Assembly: GCF_028583425.1 (NCBI RefSeq)
Contig: NC_072801.1
Coordinates: 65,239,766 to 65,303,765, forward strand
Reading direction: 5' to 3'
From: Eublepharis macularius
Taxonomy: Eukaryota; Chordata; Lepidosauria; Squamata; Eublepharidae
Length of the DNA stretch: 64,000 bases
Program-made: the position numbers and the translations under genes
Notes under the pieces: generated by a model
What the model saw: only the letters and a program-made list of their open reading frames with translations
Database searches by the model: none
What the model was told of the DNA's origin: nothing
Shown here: piece by piece, positions 52,192 through 61,950 of the stretch
Numbering within the stretch: the stretch's first letter is position 1
Layout: every line of letters starts with the position of its first letter

Positions 52192-52650
52192 TCAATACTT
52201 CCTTTTGTTGCTAGGAAACAGGAAATGTGCTCCGTCGAAAGCCTTCCCCCTGCAACCTAGGCGAGCCTTCACTTCCTGCAGGGCTTGTTTATGTCTATGG
52301 TTGGAAAAGGTAGGACGGCCAAAGCCTTCCCCCCCCCCCCTCAGGAAACAAAACAGACCACGGAGACGGGGAGCCTAGTGAGTCTTTCTGAACTTCCGTT
52401 TAGACAAAACGGAAGCCACCGTCGGTTATGGGTCTCCAAGGTGGTTCAGGATGGCGTCGCTCTAGGCCCAAACGACTCTATTATCATAAGTCTTCTCCCT
52501 ACGACGCGGCGCATGGGGGAAAAAAGGACCGCGACTGCGCACGCGTGGATTTCTTAAGGGAGATGGGGGGGGGGCGTTAATGACCTGGTTTTGGGCTCGA
52601 AGTGGACGTCCAGAAGTATCTCCCCGACAGAGGTGCCCAGAGTGGCGCCA
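52192..52650 (-). promoter_or_regulatory. CpG-rich candidate promoter of ZNF646
   Basis: An RFX/X-box-like site GTTGCTAGGAAAC lies at 52207-52219. An inverted pair of ETS-type sites (ACTTCCGTTT...AAACGGAAGC) lies at 52392-52416, and an NRF1-like TGCGCACGCG at 52536-52545. CpGs are frequent. In human, ZNF646 and ZNF668 fire divergently from nearby promoters; here this zone is the nearer one to ZNF646. Direction and start sites are inferred. Confidence 0.45.
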
Positions 52651-52993
52651 CTCCGATGTCCATAGAGGGTCCTAGTCAGTGAGGGCTTGCATTGACCGGA
52701 AGTTGTGGAGTTGGGTAGCGCTCTAGCCTTTTCCCTATGTCTATGGTTCGCGACCTGAGATGTGAGGCAAAAATAGACGTCCCAACCTCAACAACAACGG
52801 TCCAATCTGGACAGTAGCCTAGTTCCGTTTTAAACGGGAGCTCACACCTACCTCGAGACAGGCGGCTGGAGTTGTGAGCTCCAGGGTGAGAAATTCCTGG
52901 AGATTTGGGGCTGGAGCCTGGAGAGGATGAAGTTTGCAGAGGGGAGGAACCGCAACACAGCATAATGCCACAGAGTCCACTTTTCAAAACAGC

Positions 52994-53192
52994 AAAATCA
53001 AAAAGAGTCCAGTAGCACCTTTAAGACTAACCAATTTTATTATAGCATAAGCTTTCGAGAATCAAGTTCTCTTCATCAGATGCCTGATCAAAACTGGGCA
53101 GATACAGAAGAGGAGGGGGAAAGAGACAGAAAAGGGAGGGGTCATAAATCACAAGAAGGCAGAATGCAATTAGCATAGAGGCAATCAAAACA
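52994..53192 (-). mobile_element. R1 retroposon copy with 11-bp TSD
   Basis: Flanked by TTCAAAACAGC on both sides (52983-52993 and 53193-53203). On the minus strand the 3' end reads GGTGCTACTGGACTCTTTTT then GATTTT. A target duplication of this size shows that R1 moves by retroposition. Confidence 0.78.
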
Positions 53193-53203
53193 TTCAAAAC
53201 AGC

Positions 53204-53205
53204 GA

Positions 53206-53289
<84 letters not shown>
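53204..53289 (+). repeat. (ATCT)n microsatellite
   Basis: About 21 uninterrupted ATCT units directly after the R1 target duplication. Expected to be length-polymorphic. Confidence 0.95.
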
Positions 53290-53722
53290 ATGCTGCACGA
53301 TTCGTGCACTTTTCTCACCAAGACCCAAGGCGGATTATACAGTGGAAGCGAATACAATATAACCAACCATTAGGACGTTAGGGGAACTGATCTCTGTGGC
53401 CTGGAGATCATCTGTAATTCCGAGAGATCTCCAGTCACCACCTGGAGGTTGGCAAACCTACAGCTGCCGTTTATGTTTTCAGGTTCATCACCTATTTTTG
53501 CTGGGGGAGACACCTGGAAGTATAACTTTAGCAAACAAATTCCACGGGACAGAAACAAACAAAAAGCAACAGAGACAGCCGCAGTTGTGCATTGACCAAA
53601 ATAACCATTCAAGCAAAAAAGAAAGGCAGCCAAAGAAGTTTTCCCTGGAAAAGAACTGCAACAAACGAAGTCTCAAGGCACCTGAAAGGCCGGTTGCAAA
53701 AAGTCTTGACTAGCTGCATGTC

Positions 53723-54110
53723 CAGGGCTCGTTTTGAGGGGGAACGCAGTTCCAGCAGTTCCCCAAAGAGGTCACATGTCAGGTGGCCCTGTCCTCCTGA
53801 CTCTCGGGCATTTTGGGCCCGTTTCAGCCTGGATTGGGGCCAAAATGGCCTGGATTGGGCCTCTGATGGGTGGTGGATCTCTCTCCCACTCAGCAGTGGC
53901 CTGATCCTGACCATTTTGGGCCCCTTTTGGCCATTTTCAGCCCTGAATGGCCAGGATTGGGTCCAAAACAGCCAGGCTAGGTGATGTGTGATGTGGCATA
54001 TGCAAATCAGTTATGCTAATGACACTTCCGGTGGTGGCAAGGGGTGTGGCATATACTAATGAGTTATTCTAATGCGTTCCTCCAGCTCTTTTTCTACGAA
54101 ATGACCCCTG
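53723..54110 (+). mobile_element. Family B hAT-type element with 8-bp TSD
   Basis: 388 bp from CAGGGCTCGTTTTGAGGGGG to CTACGAAATGACCCCTG, flanked by TGCATGTC (53715-53722) and TGCACGTC (54111-54118). Shorter than the 29319 copy because it has fewer internal GGCCAGGAT-type modules. Confidence 0.82.
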
Positions 54111-54169
54111 TGCACGTCAGATGTGTGAAGCAATACATTGTCAGCGGTGAGATTTCTGTCCAGACTTCT

Positions 54170-54262
54170 AGGATTGCTAACCTCCAGGTGGTAGCTGAGA
54201 ATCTCCCAGAATTACAACTGATCACCAGTCCACTGCCAAGATCAATTCCTCTAGTAACCAGT
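54170..54262 (+). mobile_element. Family C fragment
   Basis: GGATTGCTAACCTCCAGGTG, GAATCTCCCAGAATTACAAC and CAATTCCTCTAGTAACCAG match the first part of family C; the rest is missing. Confidence 0.55.
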
Positions 54263-54414
54263 GATGGACCTGTCATCTAATTCCCTTTTAAATACACCAG
54301 TGCCATGACAGCATTCACTGATACTGAGTCCCACAGTTTAACTACTCATTGAGTGAAGGTCAGAACACTCCGTTTTTCAGCACAAGATGTGTTGCATTAC
54401 ATTGCAGAGCCAGT

Positions 54415-54515
54415 GTTACACTGCAGTGTTGTGTAGTGTTGAGACTTTGGGTTCGTTCTCATTGGGAAGAAAGATCGAGTATAACTGAAGTGAACAAATA
54501 AATAGTAAATAGAGC
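54415..54515 (+). mobile_element. SINE-A remnant
   Basis: CAGTGTTGTGTAGTGTTGAG and TTGGGTTCGTTCTCATTGGG, then an AACAAATAAATAGTAAATAG tail: an internally shortened SINE-A. Confidence 0.45.
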
Positions 54516-54800
54516 AGAAATCCAGTCAAAAGAATAAAAGAGCCACTCATAGTTGGTTTGGGCTATTCACATCAGTTGATGAATTAGGTGAGGAAGAAAC
54601 GGGCTAATCACTCCGAGTCCCTATTGAGCAAGTCTACTAGGGTCAGATCTGCCCATGAATTCCAATTCACACTTTCTCGCTAGATTCTCTCTTCAAAACG
54701 CCTCAATAGCAAAATCCTAGCCTTCCTTAGTACATACCACGGCCTTTGCCGTCACTTTTGCTTTTATGTGGCATGTGGAATGTTCCAACTGAAACTTAAG

Positions 54801-54940
54801 GCTGATTCTGTTGGATAATGAATTTTCAATGCACTTTATCAATCGTTTGAGGTGGATTTTTTGTTCTGCGCAGGAAAAAATCCGTTCCGAATGATCTATA
54901 AAGGGGATTGGAAGTCCATTATCCAACGTGTGCGGAATCA
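54801..54940 (-). mobile_element. Family E short element
   Basis: GCTGATTCTGTTGGATAATG at the left and CATTATCCAACGTGTGCGGA at the right; interior GGTGGATTTTTTGTTCTGCG and AAATCCGTTCCGAATGATCT is the reverse of the 47423 copy. Confidence 0.78.
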
Positions 54941-54992
54941 CTCTAAACCTTCAACAACAACACCCAATCGGTTTTAAGAAATGGCACACTTC

Positions 54993-55131
54993 GCCTGTTT
55001 CCACGCACGACAGTTAATGCGCTGTAGCACTCGTTTGCAACTGGATATTCCTATGTGAAACAGGAAAAAATTCGCTCGCAAACCATCTTTACAACGCATT
55101 GAATGCATTCTCCAATGTCTGCGAAAGGAGC
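54993..55131 (+). mobile_element. Diverged relative of family E
   Basis: CCTGTTTCCACGCACGACAG at one end and ATTCTCCAATGTCTGCGAAA at the other, with GAAACAGGAAAAAATTCGCT inside. Same length and plan as family E but clearly diverged, probably a subfamily. Confidence 0.5.
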
Positions 55132-55299
55132 CTTTCCCTGGTGCAGCAATTAAGCCATTCCCCGCAGCAGCCTCGCCGCCCTCGCCTCTTCGTCAAACGC
55201 AAGATTTCAAATCCCCCAGTGCCACACTTCCTTCTTGTGCAACTCCGAATGCCTTCCTCCACCCCTGCCACACTTCCTCTCAGTCTCTCGCCCCCTAAT

Positions 55300-56000
55300 T
55301 AACTCCCTCCCTTTCAGCAAACTACAGCCCGGAGGGTCCCGGGCCCCTTTCGACCCGTTGCAGTCGTTTCTCCTTCGCTCCGGCTTCGAACCGAAGCGAC
55401 CAATGAGCGGGGGGAGGCCAACCCCCGCGGGCCGAGTTAATTGCTGGCGCTTCCACTCCCCCTGCATTTCCTGCCGCCGTTTCCTCGTCTCCCCCCCGGG
55501 GTCCTAGTGCACCGCGTCATGGAGCTGCAGAGAAAGGGAAAAGCAAATAGACAAAGGCGAGAGCAGGTAAGCGGCGGGGCCAAATGCAGCTGGGTGCAAA
55601 CGGCGCCAGCCTCCCTTGGGCGGCAGCGGAAAGTGCCCGGGCTCGGTTTGGCAAAAGAAGCCAAACGCAAAAGCGCCGCCGCTGCAAAGCGCCCCCCCCT
55701 CCTCCCGCGGCGTGCCTTTTTTCTTCCACGGCGGCCGCCTCCGCCGGTCCTAGAGACCGCCATTTTGCCAGCTGCATGCCGGAGATGCGCGGCCGGGCCG
55801 GGCCGGGCAGGGCAGGGCAGGGCCGGGGGGGGGGGCGCCGCGCTCCTCCGCCTTTGCCCGCCGGGCGGCTGTGCGCGACTGCCGGGGCCGGCCGGGCACG
55901 TGTGTGCGCGTTGGTGGGAAGGCAGGCGCCGGCTGGGCTTTGTCCCTCGGTCCTAGACACAGCCATTTTGCTGCCGGACGAACCAGCCCCTTTTGTCTCT
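55300..56000 (+). promoter_or_regulatory. CpG island: ZNF668 promoter and first exon
   Basis: High GC and dense CpG, unlike the surroundings. A good donor (GAGCAG-GTAAGC, exon end 55566) closes the first exon. Two YY1-type sites follow in the intron start: CCGCCATTTTG at 55757-55767 and AGCCATTTTG at 55961-55970, each within a shared CGGTCCTAGA block. A G-run array lies at 55795-55835. No TATA box, as usual for such promoters. Confidence 0.7.
55519..55566 (+). CDS. ZNF668: ZNF668 exon 1, possible in-frame upstream start
   Basis: ATG in GTCATGG context encodes MELQRKGKANRQRREQ (16 codons) and ends exactly at the donor. Joined to the acceptor at 59541/59542 it stays in frame through AAASPK to the main ATG at 59560, giving 22 extra, strongly basic residues (606 aa in total). 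Whether it is translated cannot be told from sequence; otherwise this exon is 5' UTR. Confidence 0.45.
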
Positions 56001-56434
56001 GGGGATCCAGCCCAGGAGGGGCTGTGCCGTTTTTTATCTGCAGAGGAGACCCCGACTCGTTGCAACAGGCCTAACAAAAAGCCATAGGCGTGTGTTCCCT
56101 TGGGCTCTAATGCCTGGGAGGACATAAATGCGTTGGCCAGCCTTCTCTAACCGCTCCGCATTGCCTCCTCCTTCTGCGGGCGATTCATCATCATCACCAT
56201 CACCATCATTTTTAATTAGTAGTGATATCAGATCTTCCTGCCATGCAAGCCCTGGCAGCTCTGACGTGGTGTCTTTGCTAATAAAGATCGAGCTGCCCTC
56301 GACAGCTTATCCCAGAGTGCCCAATAGGACAGTACAGATGTCACATAAGGCGAGGTCTTTATCCCCTCCCGAAACGAAGCATCACAGCGCATGTGATGCT
56401 TCGTCGCCTGTTTTCCTTCCCCCTTTTTTAGTTT

Positions 56435-56575
56435 CAGGTAGGCAGCCGTGTTGGTCTGCAGTAGAACAGCAGGACTGGGGTCCAGTGGCGCTTTGGAGAC
56501 GAAGATTTTCAAGACTGACTCTCCAAAGCCTGGACCCTGAAAACCTTGTTGGTCTTTAAGGTTCCACCGGACTCA
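56435..56575. repeat. Inverted R1-like composite
   Basis: GTAGGCAGCCGTGTTGGTCT at the left and CTTGTTGGTCTTTAAGGTTC at the right, with mutually inverted ACGAAGATTTTCAAGACTGA-type middle sequence. Same architecture as 2445-2665. Confidence 0.5.
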
Positions 56576-57950
56576 AATCCCCCCCTTTTATCTTCCCCCT
56601 CCTCACCCAGCCACCCACCCCTTGCTTAAACTCCCATTGCAGATTCCAGTGCTGCGCTGTATGAATGAAGAACGAAGACAGGGATCCAAAATCAATCCCC
56701 AGTAGTTTGTCTCAGTTTCCAAATCCCTCTTTCCTCCTCATATTTATGATCTGGCAACTGTCTTGGTATCTATTCTGTCTAGGTCCACCCATCTGCGCTG
56801 CCCTGGAGAGGGAGGAAGAAAAATGTATAGATGGAGAGACAGAGGGACCCTGCTGCGTTTGATGTGGCTAAACCACATCAAATAGTTTCCCTTTTCCCTA
56901 AAGATCTAGATTAAGGAGGGGTAGAGATGAATTTTTCCACTCAAATCTGACAGAAGATTGTGCCTTCAGTGTTAAACTCAGCCTTCTAATCCCAGGTGCG
57001 TAGTGGTCTGCTGTGGTGTGAAACAGGCACTCTGCACATGCTCAAAGGAAATTCCCAGGTGCATCACTTCATAATCCCTACCCTGAGGCCTAGAAGTAGG
57101 TCCCAAGGCAAAGTCTTGGCTTGGATTAAACCTTGTGGAGGAGAAAGATTTTTCCCCTTATCTTGCAGGCTCTTTTTCTTACCCAGAAAACTCCTCTCTA
57201 TGGTATGTCCCCCCCTTCCTATCTTGCTTCTGTTGGCCATTTACATTCCTGGCTTTTATTTTTCTCTTGGAGATTGGGGGTATCCTTTTACAAATTTTAG
57301 GATCCCTATTAAAAAGAGAACTGTGAAATTGTTTTCTTTTCTACTTAGCAATATCTGCATTTTAAGGTATTTTCCTTTCCTCTTCTCGGAACTTTTCCCT
57401 CTTTCCTAGATCCTAAATCCAGCCATTTTAAAAATGGCATCACCCAGGCTCCCTAAAGACAGGTAAAATCCCTTGGTTGAGTAGAGAAAAGCAGGTCTCC
57501 CCTCACCATCTTTCTGGATTTTGAACTCTATTCCTACATGCTTTGCTTTGCCTGATACTGCTTTTCTTACAGCTGCCAGCCATTTTACAATTGCTTTGTA
57601 ATAAACACTGGGGATTTGTTTAAAAAAGGAAAACATACATGTAAGTGCAGGCTATTTGCAAAGTCTCTGTAGGCAAGGAACTCTTTACATTACTGAAACA
57701 TTCCTTTTTTTATGCCATGACAAATAGAAGACAATTCTCTCCTAGTTGCACAGAAACCAATAGGAAACATTTGTTTCTTTATATGCCGCCGCTCTAGAAA
57801 CTTGCTCGATTCTTCTCCCAAGGTCCGTAAAGATCTCGCCAACAGCTTTATAATTAACCCCCCCCACACACACACGCCTCTTGCATACAACTTCACATAA
57901 TACACATTGCATTCCCCTCCATAGCCATATCATGTGTGTGTGTGTTATAG
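56576..57950. other. ZNF668 intron 1, unassigned part
   Basis: Pyrimidine-rich, no exon or repeat recognised. A short CA/GT run lies near 57866-57945. Confidence 0.4.
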
Positions 57951-57954
57951 GCTG

Positions 57955-58245
57955 TCAAGTTGCCTCCGATCTGTGGCAATCCTCTGAATGAGAGACCTCC
58001 AAAATGTCTTATCATTAACAGACTTGCGCAGATCCTGCAAACGGGAGGACATGGCGCTTTTTTAATTGAGTCAAACCAGGTCTTCCTGTTTTCCTACTGG
58101 CTGCCACTTTTTCTAGTATTATTGACTTTTCCAGAGAAACTTGTCTTCTCATGACGTGACCAAAGTACGATAACCTCTGTTTTTGTCATTTTAGCTTCTA
58201 CAGTGAATTCAGGCTTGATTTGATTTAGTACCCACTTATTTGTCT
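57955..58245 (-). mobile_element. RTE/BovB LINE fragment, reverse
   Basis: On the minus strand AAAATGACAAAAACAGAGGT, ATCGTACTTTGGTCACGTCA and TGAGAAGACAAGTTTCTCTG match the FGHxMRRQESL region of BovB-type LINEs, followed by the GGAGGTCTCTCATTCAGAGG part. Longer than the copy at 24174. Confidence 0.65.
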
Positions 58246-58275
58246 TTTTGGCCGTCCATGGTATCCACAAAACCC

Positions 58276-58705
58276 ATAAAGCTGATATATGCTGGTTAGA
58301 GTGTCAGACCAGGATCTATATGACACCCAGGTTCAAATCCCCACTCTGCCATGGAAGCTTGCCCTCAGCCCAAACTACTTCACAGGATTGTTGTTGTGAA
58401 GATAAAATGGAGGAGAGAGAAATGATGTTAGCCACTTTGGGTCTCCATTGGGGAGAAAAGTGGAGTATAAATGAAATGTGTGTGTGTAAAGTGTTGTCAA
58501 GTCACAACTGGCTTATGGTGACCCCAGCAAGGGGCTTTCAAGGCAACTGAGAAGCAGAGGGGGTTTGCCATTACCTTCCCCTGTAGAGTCTTTCTTGGTG
58601 GCCTCCCATTCAAGAACTGCCCCTGCTTCGCTTTCGAGATCTGACGAGATCAGGCCATACCATGCTGCCTTCCCTCCCATAAATGAAATAAGTAAATAAA
58701 TAAAC
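58276..58705 (+). mobile_element. SINE-A with a 5S-SINE inserted in its tail
   Basis: CTGGTTAGAGTGTCAGACCA, CCAGGTTCAAATCCCC and CACAGGATTGTTGTTGTGAA, then GAGTATAAATGAAAT; the AAATGAAATAAGTAAATAAA tail resumes after the 5S-SINE. Confidence 0.75.
58478..58678 (-). mobile_element. 5S-rRNA-derived Sauria SINE with 11-bp TSD
   Basis: Flanked by ATAAATGAAAT on both sides (58467-58477 and 58679-58689). On the minus strand the 5S-like part GCATGGTATGGCCTGATCTC, GTCAGATCTCGAAAGCGAAG is clear; the tail module is GGTAATGGCAAACCCCC. Confidence 0.82.
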
Positions 58706-59541
58706 CTCATGGAACAAATTAATCCTTCACTTACACGGTTGCAATTTGATTTTCATTTGATGTTTTGGTGATTTTAGGATCGCTACCCTCTTTGTATCAC
58801 TTGAATGGGGCAGGCTAGAAATTATGATAACCTTTGGGTGGTACAAGAGAGTCTACTAGCTTCCAAGTGTCCCCACAAAACAGCCTTCCCATCCCATGAA
58901 TAATTCCTTTTAACTGTGAGTTGGCATCTTTCGTAAGTTCCTCCCCCCCCCCCCACCTCCTCTGCTTGTCTCTGTGGTGTTTCCTTTCATGCCTTCAGCT
59001 GTCCAGATGCATTTCTCTCGTTTAGCTTTAAAAGGGGCTTGCTCCTTTGAGACCAGAAGAGGGAGGCCTGTATTCAATTGGCTTAGTACAGGTGAATGCA
59101 TGTAGAAGTGGCTTCTTTTTTAGCCTCCAAAACTTGCTCAGTCTCTTGAGGCTATGGAAGAAAGGAAGATTCCCTCTTCCATCTGGGCAGATGTTTTTGA
59201 TACTCAGGTGGCAATTGCTATTTGCATCTGGTGAGTGTCAAATTATTTAACTTGTATAATGATGAGAGCTAGTCATAGACTAAGGGGACCTGCCATTAGG
59301 ACACAGCTGGAATTAGCCCTCTTTATCCCAGAGATGAATTGCTAGGAGGTGGAGCCGAGGAGAAGACCAGATTCCTGGCATTTATATTACACCTGGCCAA
59401 TCCAGAAGTTTCACACTGCCTGCCAGTCACAGGGACTGATACCTCAATGTTGGATGTGTATTCTAGGCTACGCTCTTGCTTGCCAATGGTTGCTATCCTG
59501 GTGGGACCAGCTCTGTAATTTTTATTTCTGTGTTTGTTCAG
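58706..59541 (+). other. ZNF668 intron 1, last part
   Basis: No repeat recognised apart from a C-run near 58943-58955. Ends in TTTCTGTGTTTGTTCAG, the acceptor of the coding exon. Confidence 0.45.
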
Positions 59542-59559
59542 GCTGCAGCCTCTCCAAAG

Positions 59560-61314
59560 ATGGCCAAGGAAGAAGGAGTAGGTGTGGAGGTGAAGGTGGA
59601 GGAAGAGGAAGAGGCTGGCTACATCCAATCTGGTCGGCGCTATAAGTGCCTGACATGTGGCAAGACGTTCCCCAGTGTGCCGCGAGTGCTGCGTCACCTG
59701 AAGACTCATGTGGCCGGCACTGACGGCCTGGTTAGCAAACACGCTTGCCCCAGCTGCAGAAAGGAATTCCCAGACCGTGGGCAGCTCCGCAAACACCAGC
59801 TCAGCCACCAGACAGAGCGCCCGCACCAATGCCAACTTTGCACCAAGGCCTACAAGACGGCTCCTGAGCTGCGCAACCATGGGCGCAGCCACAGTGGCGA
59901 GAAACCGTTTGTGTGCCACGAATGCGGCAAGGCCTTCATGCAGCCGGTCTGTCTCCGAGTCCATATGGCCCGGCACACCGGAGACCTGCCCTTCCGTTGT
60001 CAACAGTGCCACAAGGGTTATGGCACCCTCTCCAAGCTGAGGATCCACCAGCGCTCCCATACAGGTGAGAAGCCGTATTCCTGTGGCGAGTGCGGCAAGT
60101 GCTTTGCTGACCCCTCGGTCTTCCGTAAGCACCGCCGCACTCATGCCGGCCTACGCCCCTATCAGTGTGAAGTCTGCAACAAGACATATGCTGAGTTGAA
60201 GGACCTGAAGAACCACGAACGCTCCCACACCGGGGAACGGCCCTTCTTGTGCCAGGACTGCGGGAAGGCCTTTTCCCGCTCGTCTTCACTCGCCTGCCAC
60301 CAGCGCATCCATGCAGCCCACAAGCCGTATCGCTGCAACCTTTGTGGGAAAGGTTTCACCCAGCTGTCCTCCTTCCAGAGCCACCAGCGCACCCACTCTG
60401 GAGAGAAACCTTTCCTCTGCCCGCAGTGTGGGCGCATGTTCAGCGATCCCTCCAGCTTCCGCAGGCATCAGCGAGCCCATCAAGGCCTCAAGCCATATGC
60501 CTGCGACAAATGCGGGAAGGCTTTTCGCCAGCCAGCTGACCTGGCCATGCACCAGCGCATCCACACGGGTGAGCGGCCCCACAAGTGCTCCCAGTGTGAC
60601 AAGAGCTTTGTGGCCTCGTGGGACCTCAAGCGCCACATGCTGGTCCACTCGGGGCAGCGCCCCCATCAGTGCGGAGAGTGTGGCAAGAGCTTCGCTGAGC
60701 GGGCCAGCCTCACCAAGCACTACCGTGTCCATTCTGGAGAGAGGCCCTTCAAGTGCGACCGCTGTGGCAAGGCCTTTGTGGTGTCCTCCAGCCTCAGGAA
60801 GCACGAGCGCACCCATGGGAATGAGAACAGCGACAATAAGCCCTTGCCCCTCAATAACCAAGACCCACCTCCCAGTGATCAGACAGCCATTGTTGTTGCT
60901 ACAGTTATGCCCGCTTGTGGGGAGTGCGGGGAGGCGTTTTCCTCTACTCAGGACCTGCGTCGCCACGAACGGCTGGTCCACCCCGGCCTGAGACCGTTCA
61001 CGTGCCCGGAATGTGGCAAAGGTTTCTCAGACCGGGCTGGGCTGCGTAAGCACGAGCGAATCCATTCGGGGATCCGCCCCCATGCCTGCCCCCACTGCTC
61101 CAAGGCTTTCCTTGGTGCCTCTGACCTGCGCAAGCACCTTAAGACCCACATGGCCCTAGAAAACAGGGCCTCTGAGGATGCCGTGGTGACGGCGACCATA
61201 ACAACCTACGAGTCACTCATGCCTGCTCACATCCATCATCATGATGACAGCACAGGGACTGACAAAGGATCCCCCTCAGACTGTCTGCAAGAAGCTCTCA
61301 GTGAACCATCTTGA
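59560..61314 (+). CDS. ZNF668: ZNF668, 17-finger C2H2 zinc-finger protein, 584 aa
   Basis: The coding exon starts at 59542; the main ATG at 59560 (AAAGATGG) follows. After an acidic start (EVKVEEEEE), finger 1 begins at residue 28 ([12 protein letters not shown]). Fourteen fingers follow almost without gaps, many joined by TGEKP-type linkers; a short Asn/Pro-rich spacer ([14 protein letters not shown]) precedes the last three. [29 protein letters not shown] and ASWDLKRH match human ZNF668 nearly exactly, so orthology is firm. Finger 2 ([20 protein letters not shown]) seems to be absent from the human protein as I recall it (16 fingers, 619 aa). Human ZNF668 is a nuclear protein reported to act in p53/MDM2 control and DNA repair; the same role here is inference. 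It is divergent from ZNF646. An in-frame upstream start in exon 1 is possible. Confidence 0.95.
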   Translation: MAKEEGVGVEVKVEEEEEAGYIQSGRRYKCLTCGKTFPSVPRVLRHLKTHVAGTDGLVSKHACPSCRKEFPDRGQLRKHQLSHQTERPHQCQLCTKAYKTAPELRNHGRSHSGEKPFVCHECGKAFMQPVCLRVHMARHTGDLPFRCQQCHKGYGTLSKLRIHQRSHTGEKPYSCGECGKCFADPSVFRKHRRTHAGLRPYQCEVCNKTYAELKDLKNHERSHTGERPFLCQDCGKAFSRSSSLACHQRIHAAHKPYRCNLCGKGFTQLSSFQSHQRTHSGEKPFLCPQCGRMFSDPSSFRRHQRAHQGLKPYACDKCGKAFRQPADLAMHQRIHTGERPHKCSQCDKSFVASWDLKRHMLVHSGQRPHQCGECGKSFAERASLTKHYRVHSGERPFKCDRCGKAFVVSSSLRKHERTHGNENSDNKPLPLNNQDPPPSDQTAIVVATVMPACGECGEAFSSTQDLRRHERLVHPGLRPFTCPECGKGFSDRAGLRKHERIHSGIRPHACPHCSKAFLGASDLRKHLKTHMALENRASEDAVVTATITTYESLMPAHIHHHDDSTGTDKGSPSDCLQEALSEPS

Positions 61315-61950
61315 CTCTGCCCCTCCCCCCCTCCCCCGATGCAGTTGGGTAGTATGGCTTGCCTGTTCCATGACCTCATTTGTGGTGATGCATCCTCGGC
61401 CTCCTTCCAAATAATGTGCTATGGACAGCACTCCCTCAGTAGCTCCCCTGTGGAAATGGCTCTTTCCAAACTTCCTAGCACTTCTTTTTTCCAAAGGGGG
61501 GCATGGCTACATGTGCTTTCCATAGGTGGGTGTGTCTCCAGCCTCGCAAGCAAAACTCCCTGCTCCCCAGCGTCAAACGCTTTGTCTATCCAATTTTGAA
61601 CAAAAAGTATCTCACGGGGGAAAAAAATCATGCTTTTAAAATACTGACACAGTTGTCCCCCTGTCAGCAATAGGGGACTGTGTTGATAATGTGGTTACGT
61701 ACCCTCTGCAGGATGATCTGTATCATGTAGCTGGGTGTGTATGTGCATCTGTTGTGCTCCATCAGTTAAAATCTTACAACGTGTGTGGTTTGGGGGAGGG
61801 AAGGAGGGTTTAATTGATATAAAAGGGGTTTTTCTTTGCGGGGGGGGGGGGAGGCAAGGATCCCCTCTTCCATTCTCTTCCAAGACAATTATCTTTATAA
61901 ACTGTGCTTGTATGAACAGTTGAAATAAAAGGACTTGTTTGTTTTAAAGG
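61315..61950 (+). terminator. ZNF668 3' UTR and polyadenylation signal
   Basis: Repeat-free 3' UTR of about 0.6 kb ending with AATAAA at 61924-61929 and a downstream GT-rich stretch (GGACTTGTTTGTTTT, then GGTGTTAGGTGT). Confidence 0.7.

Larger units (their letters stand above)
52864..53460 (-). mobile_element. Family C element split by later insertions
   Basis: The left half (to AAAACAGC at 52993) and right half (from about 53384, GGGGAACTGATCTCTGTGGC, to GGAGGTTGGCAAACCTA) are the two parts of one reversed family C copy. Between them lie an R1 copy, an ATCT microsatellite and about 95 bp of unassigned sequence. Confidence 0.7.

Noticed and set aside
53204-53289. Regular short repeat resembling an array.
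   Set aside because: A plain ATCT microsatellite; no spacers, so not CRISPR-like.
55517-56125. Long open frames on both strands in the GC-rich island near 55.5-56.1 kb (up to about 200 codons).
   Set aside because: They arise from high GC content, overlap each other on opposite strands, are dominated by Arg/Pro/Gly/Ala and cross the first-exon donor of ZNF668.
59323-60144. 273-codon minus-strand frame opposite ZNF668.
   Set aside because: Mirror of the zinc-finger repeats; low-complexity Ala/Leu/Val periodicity follows the finger spacing of the true frame.
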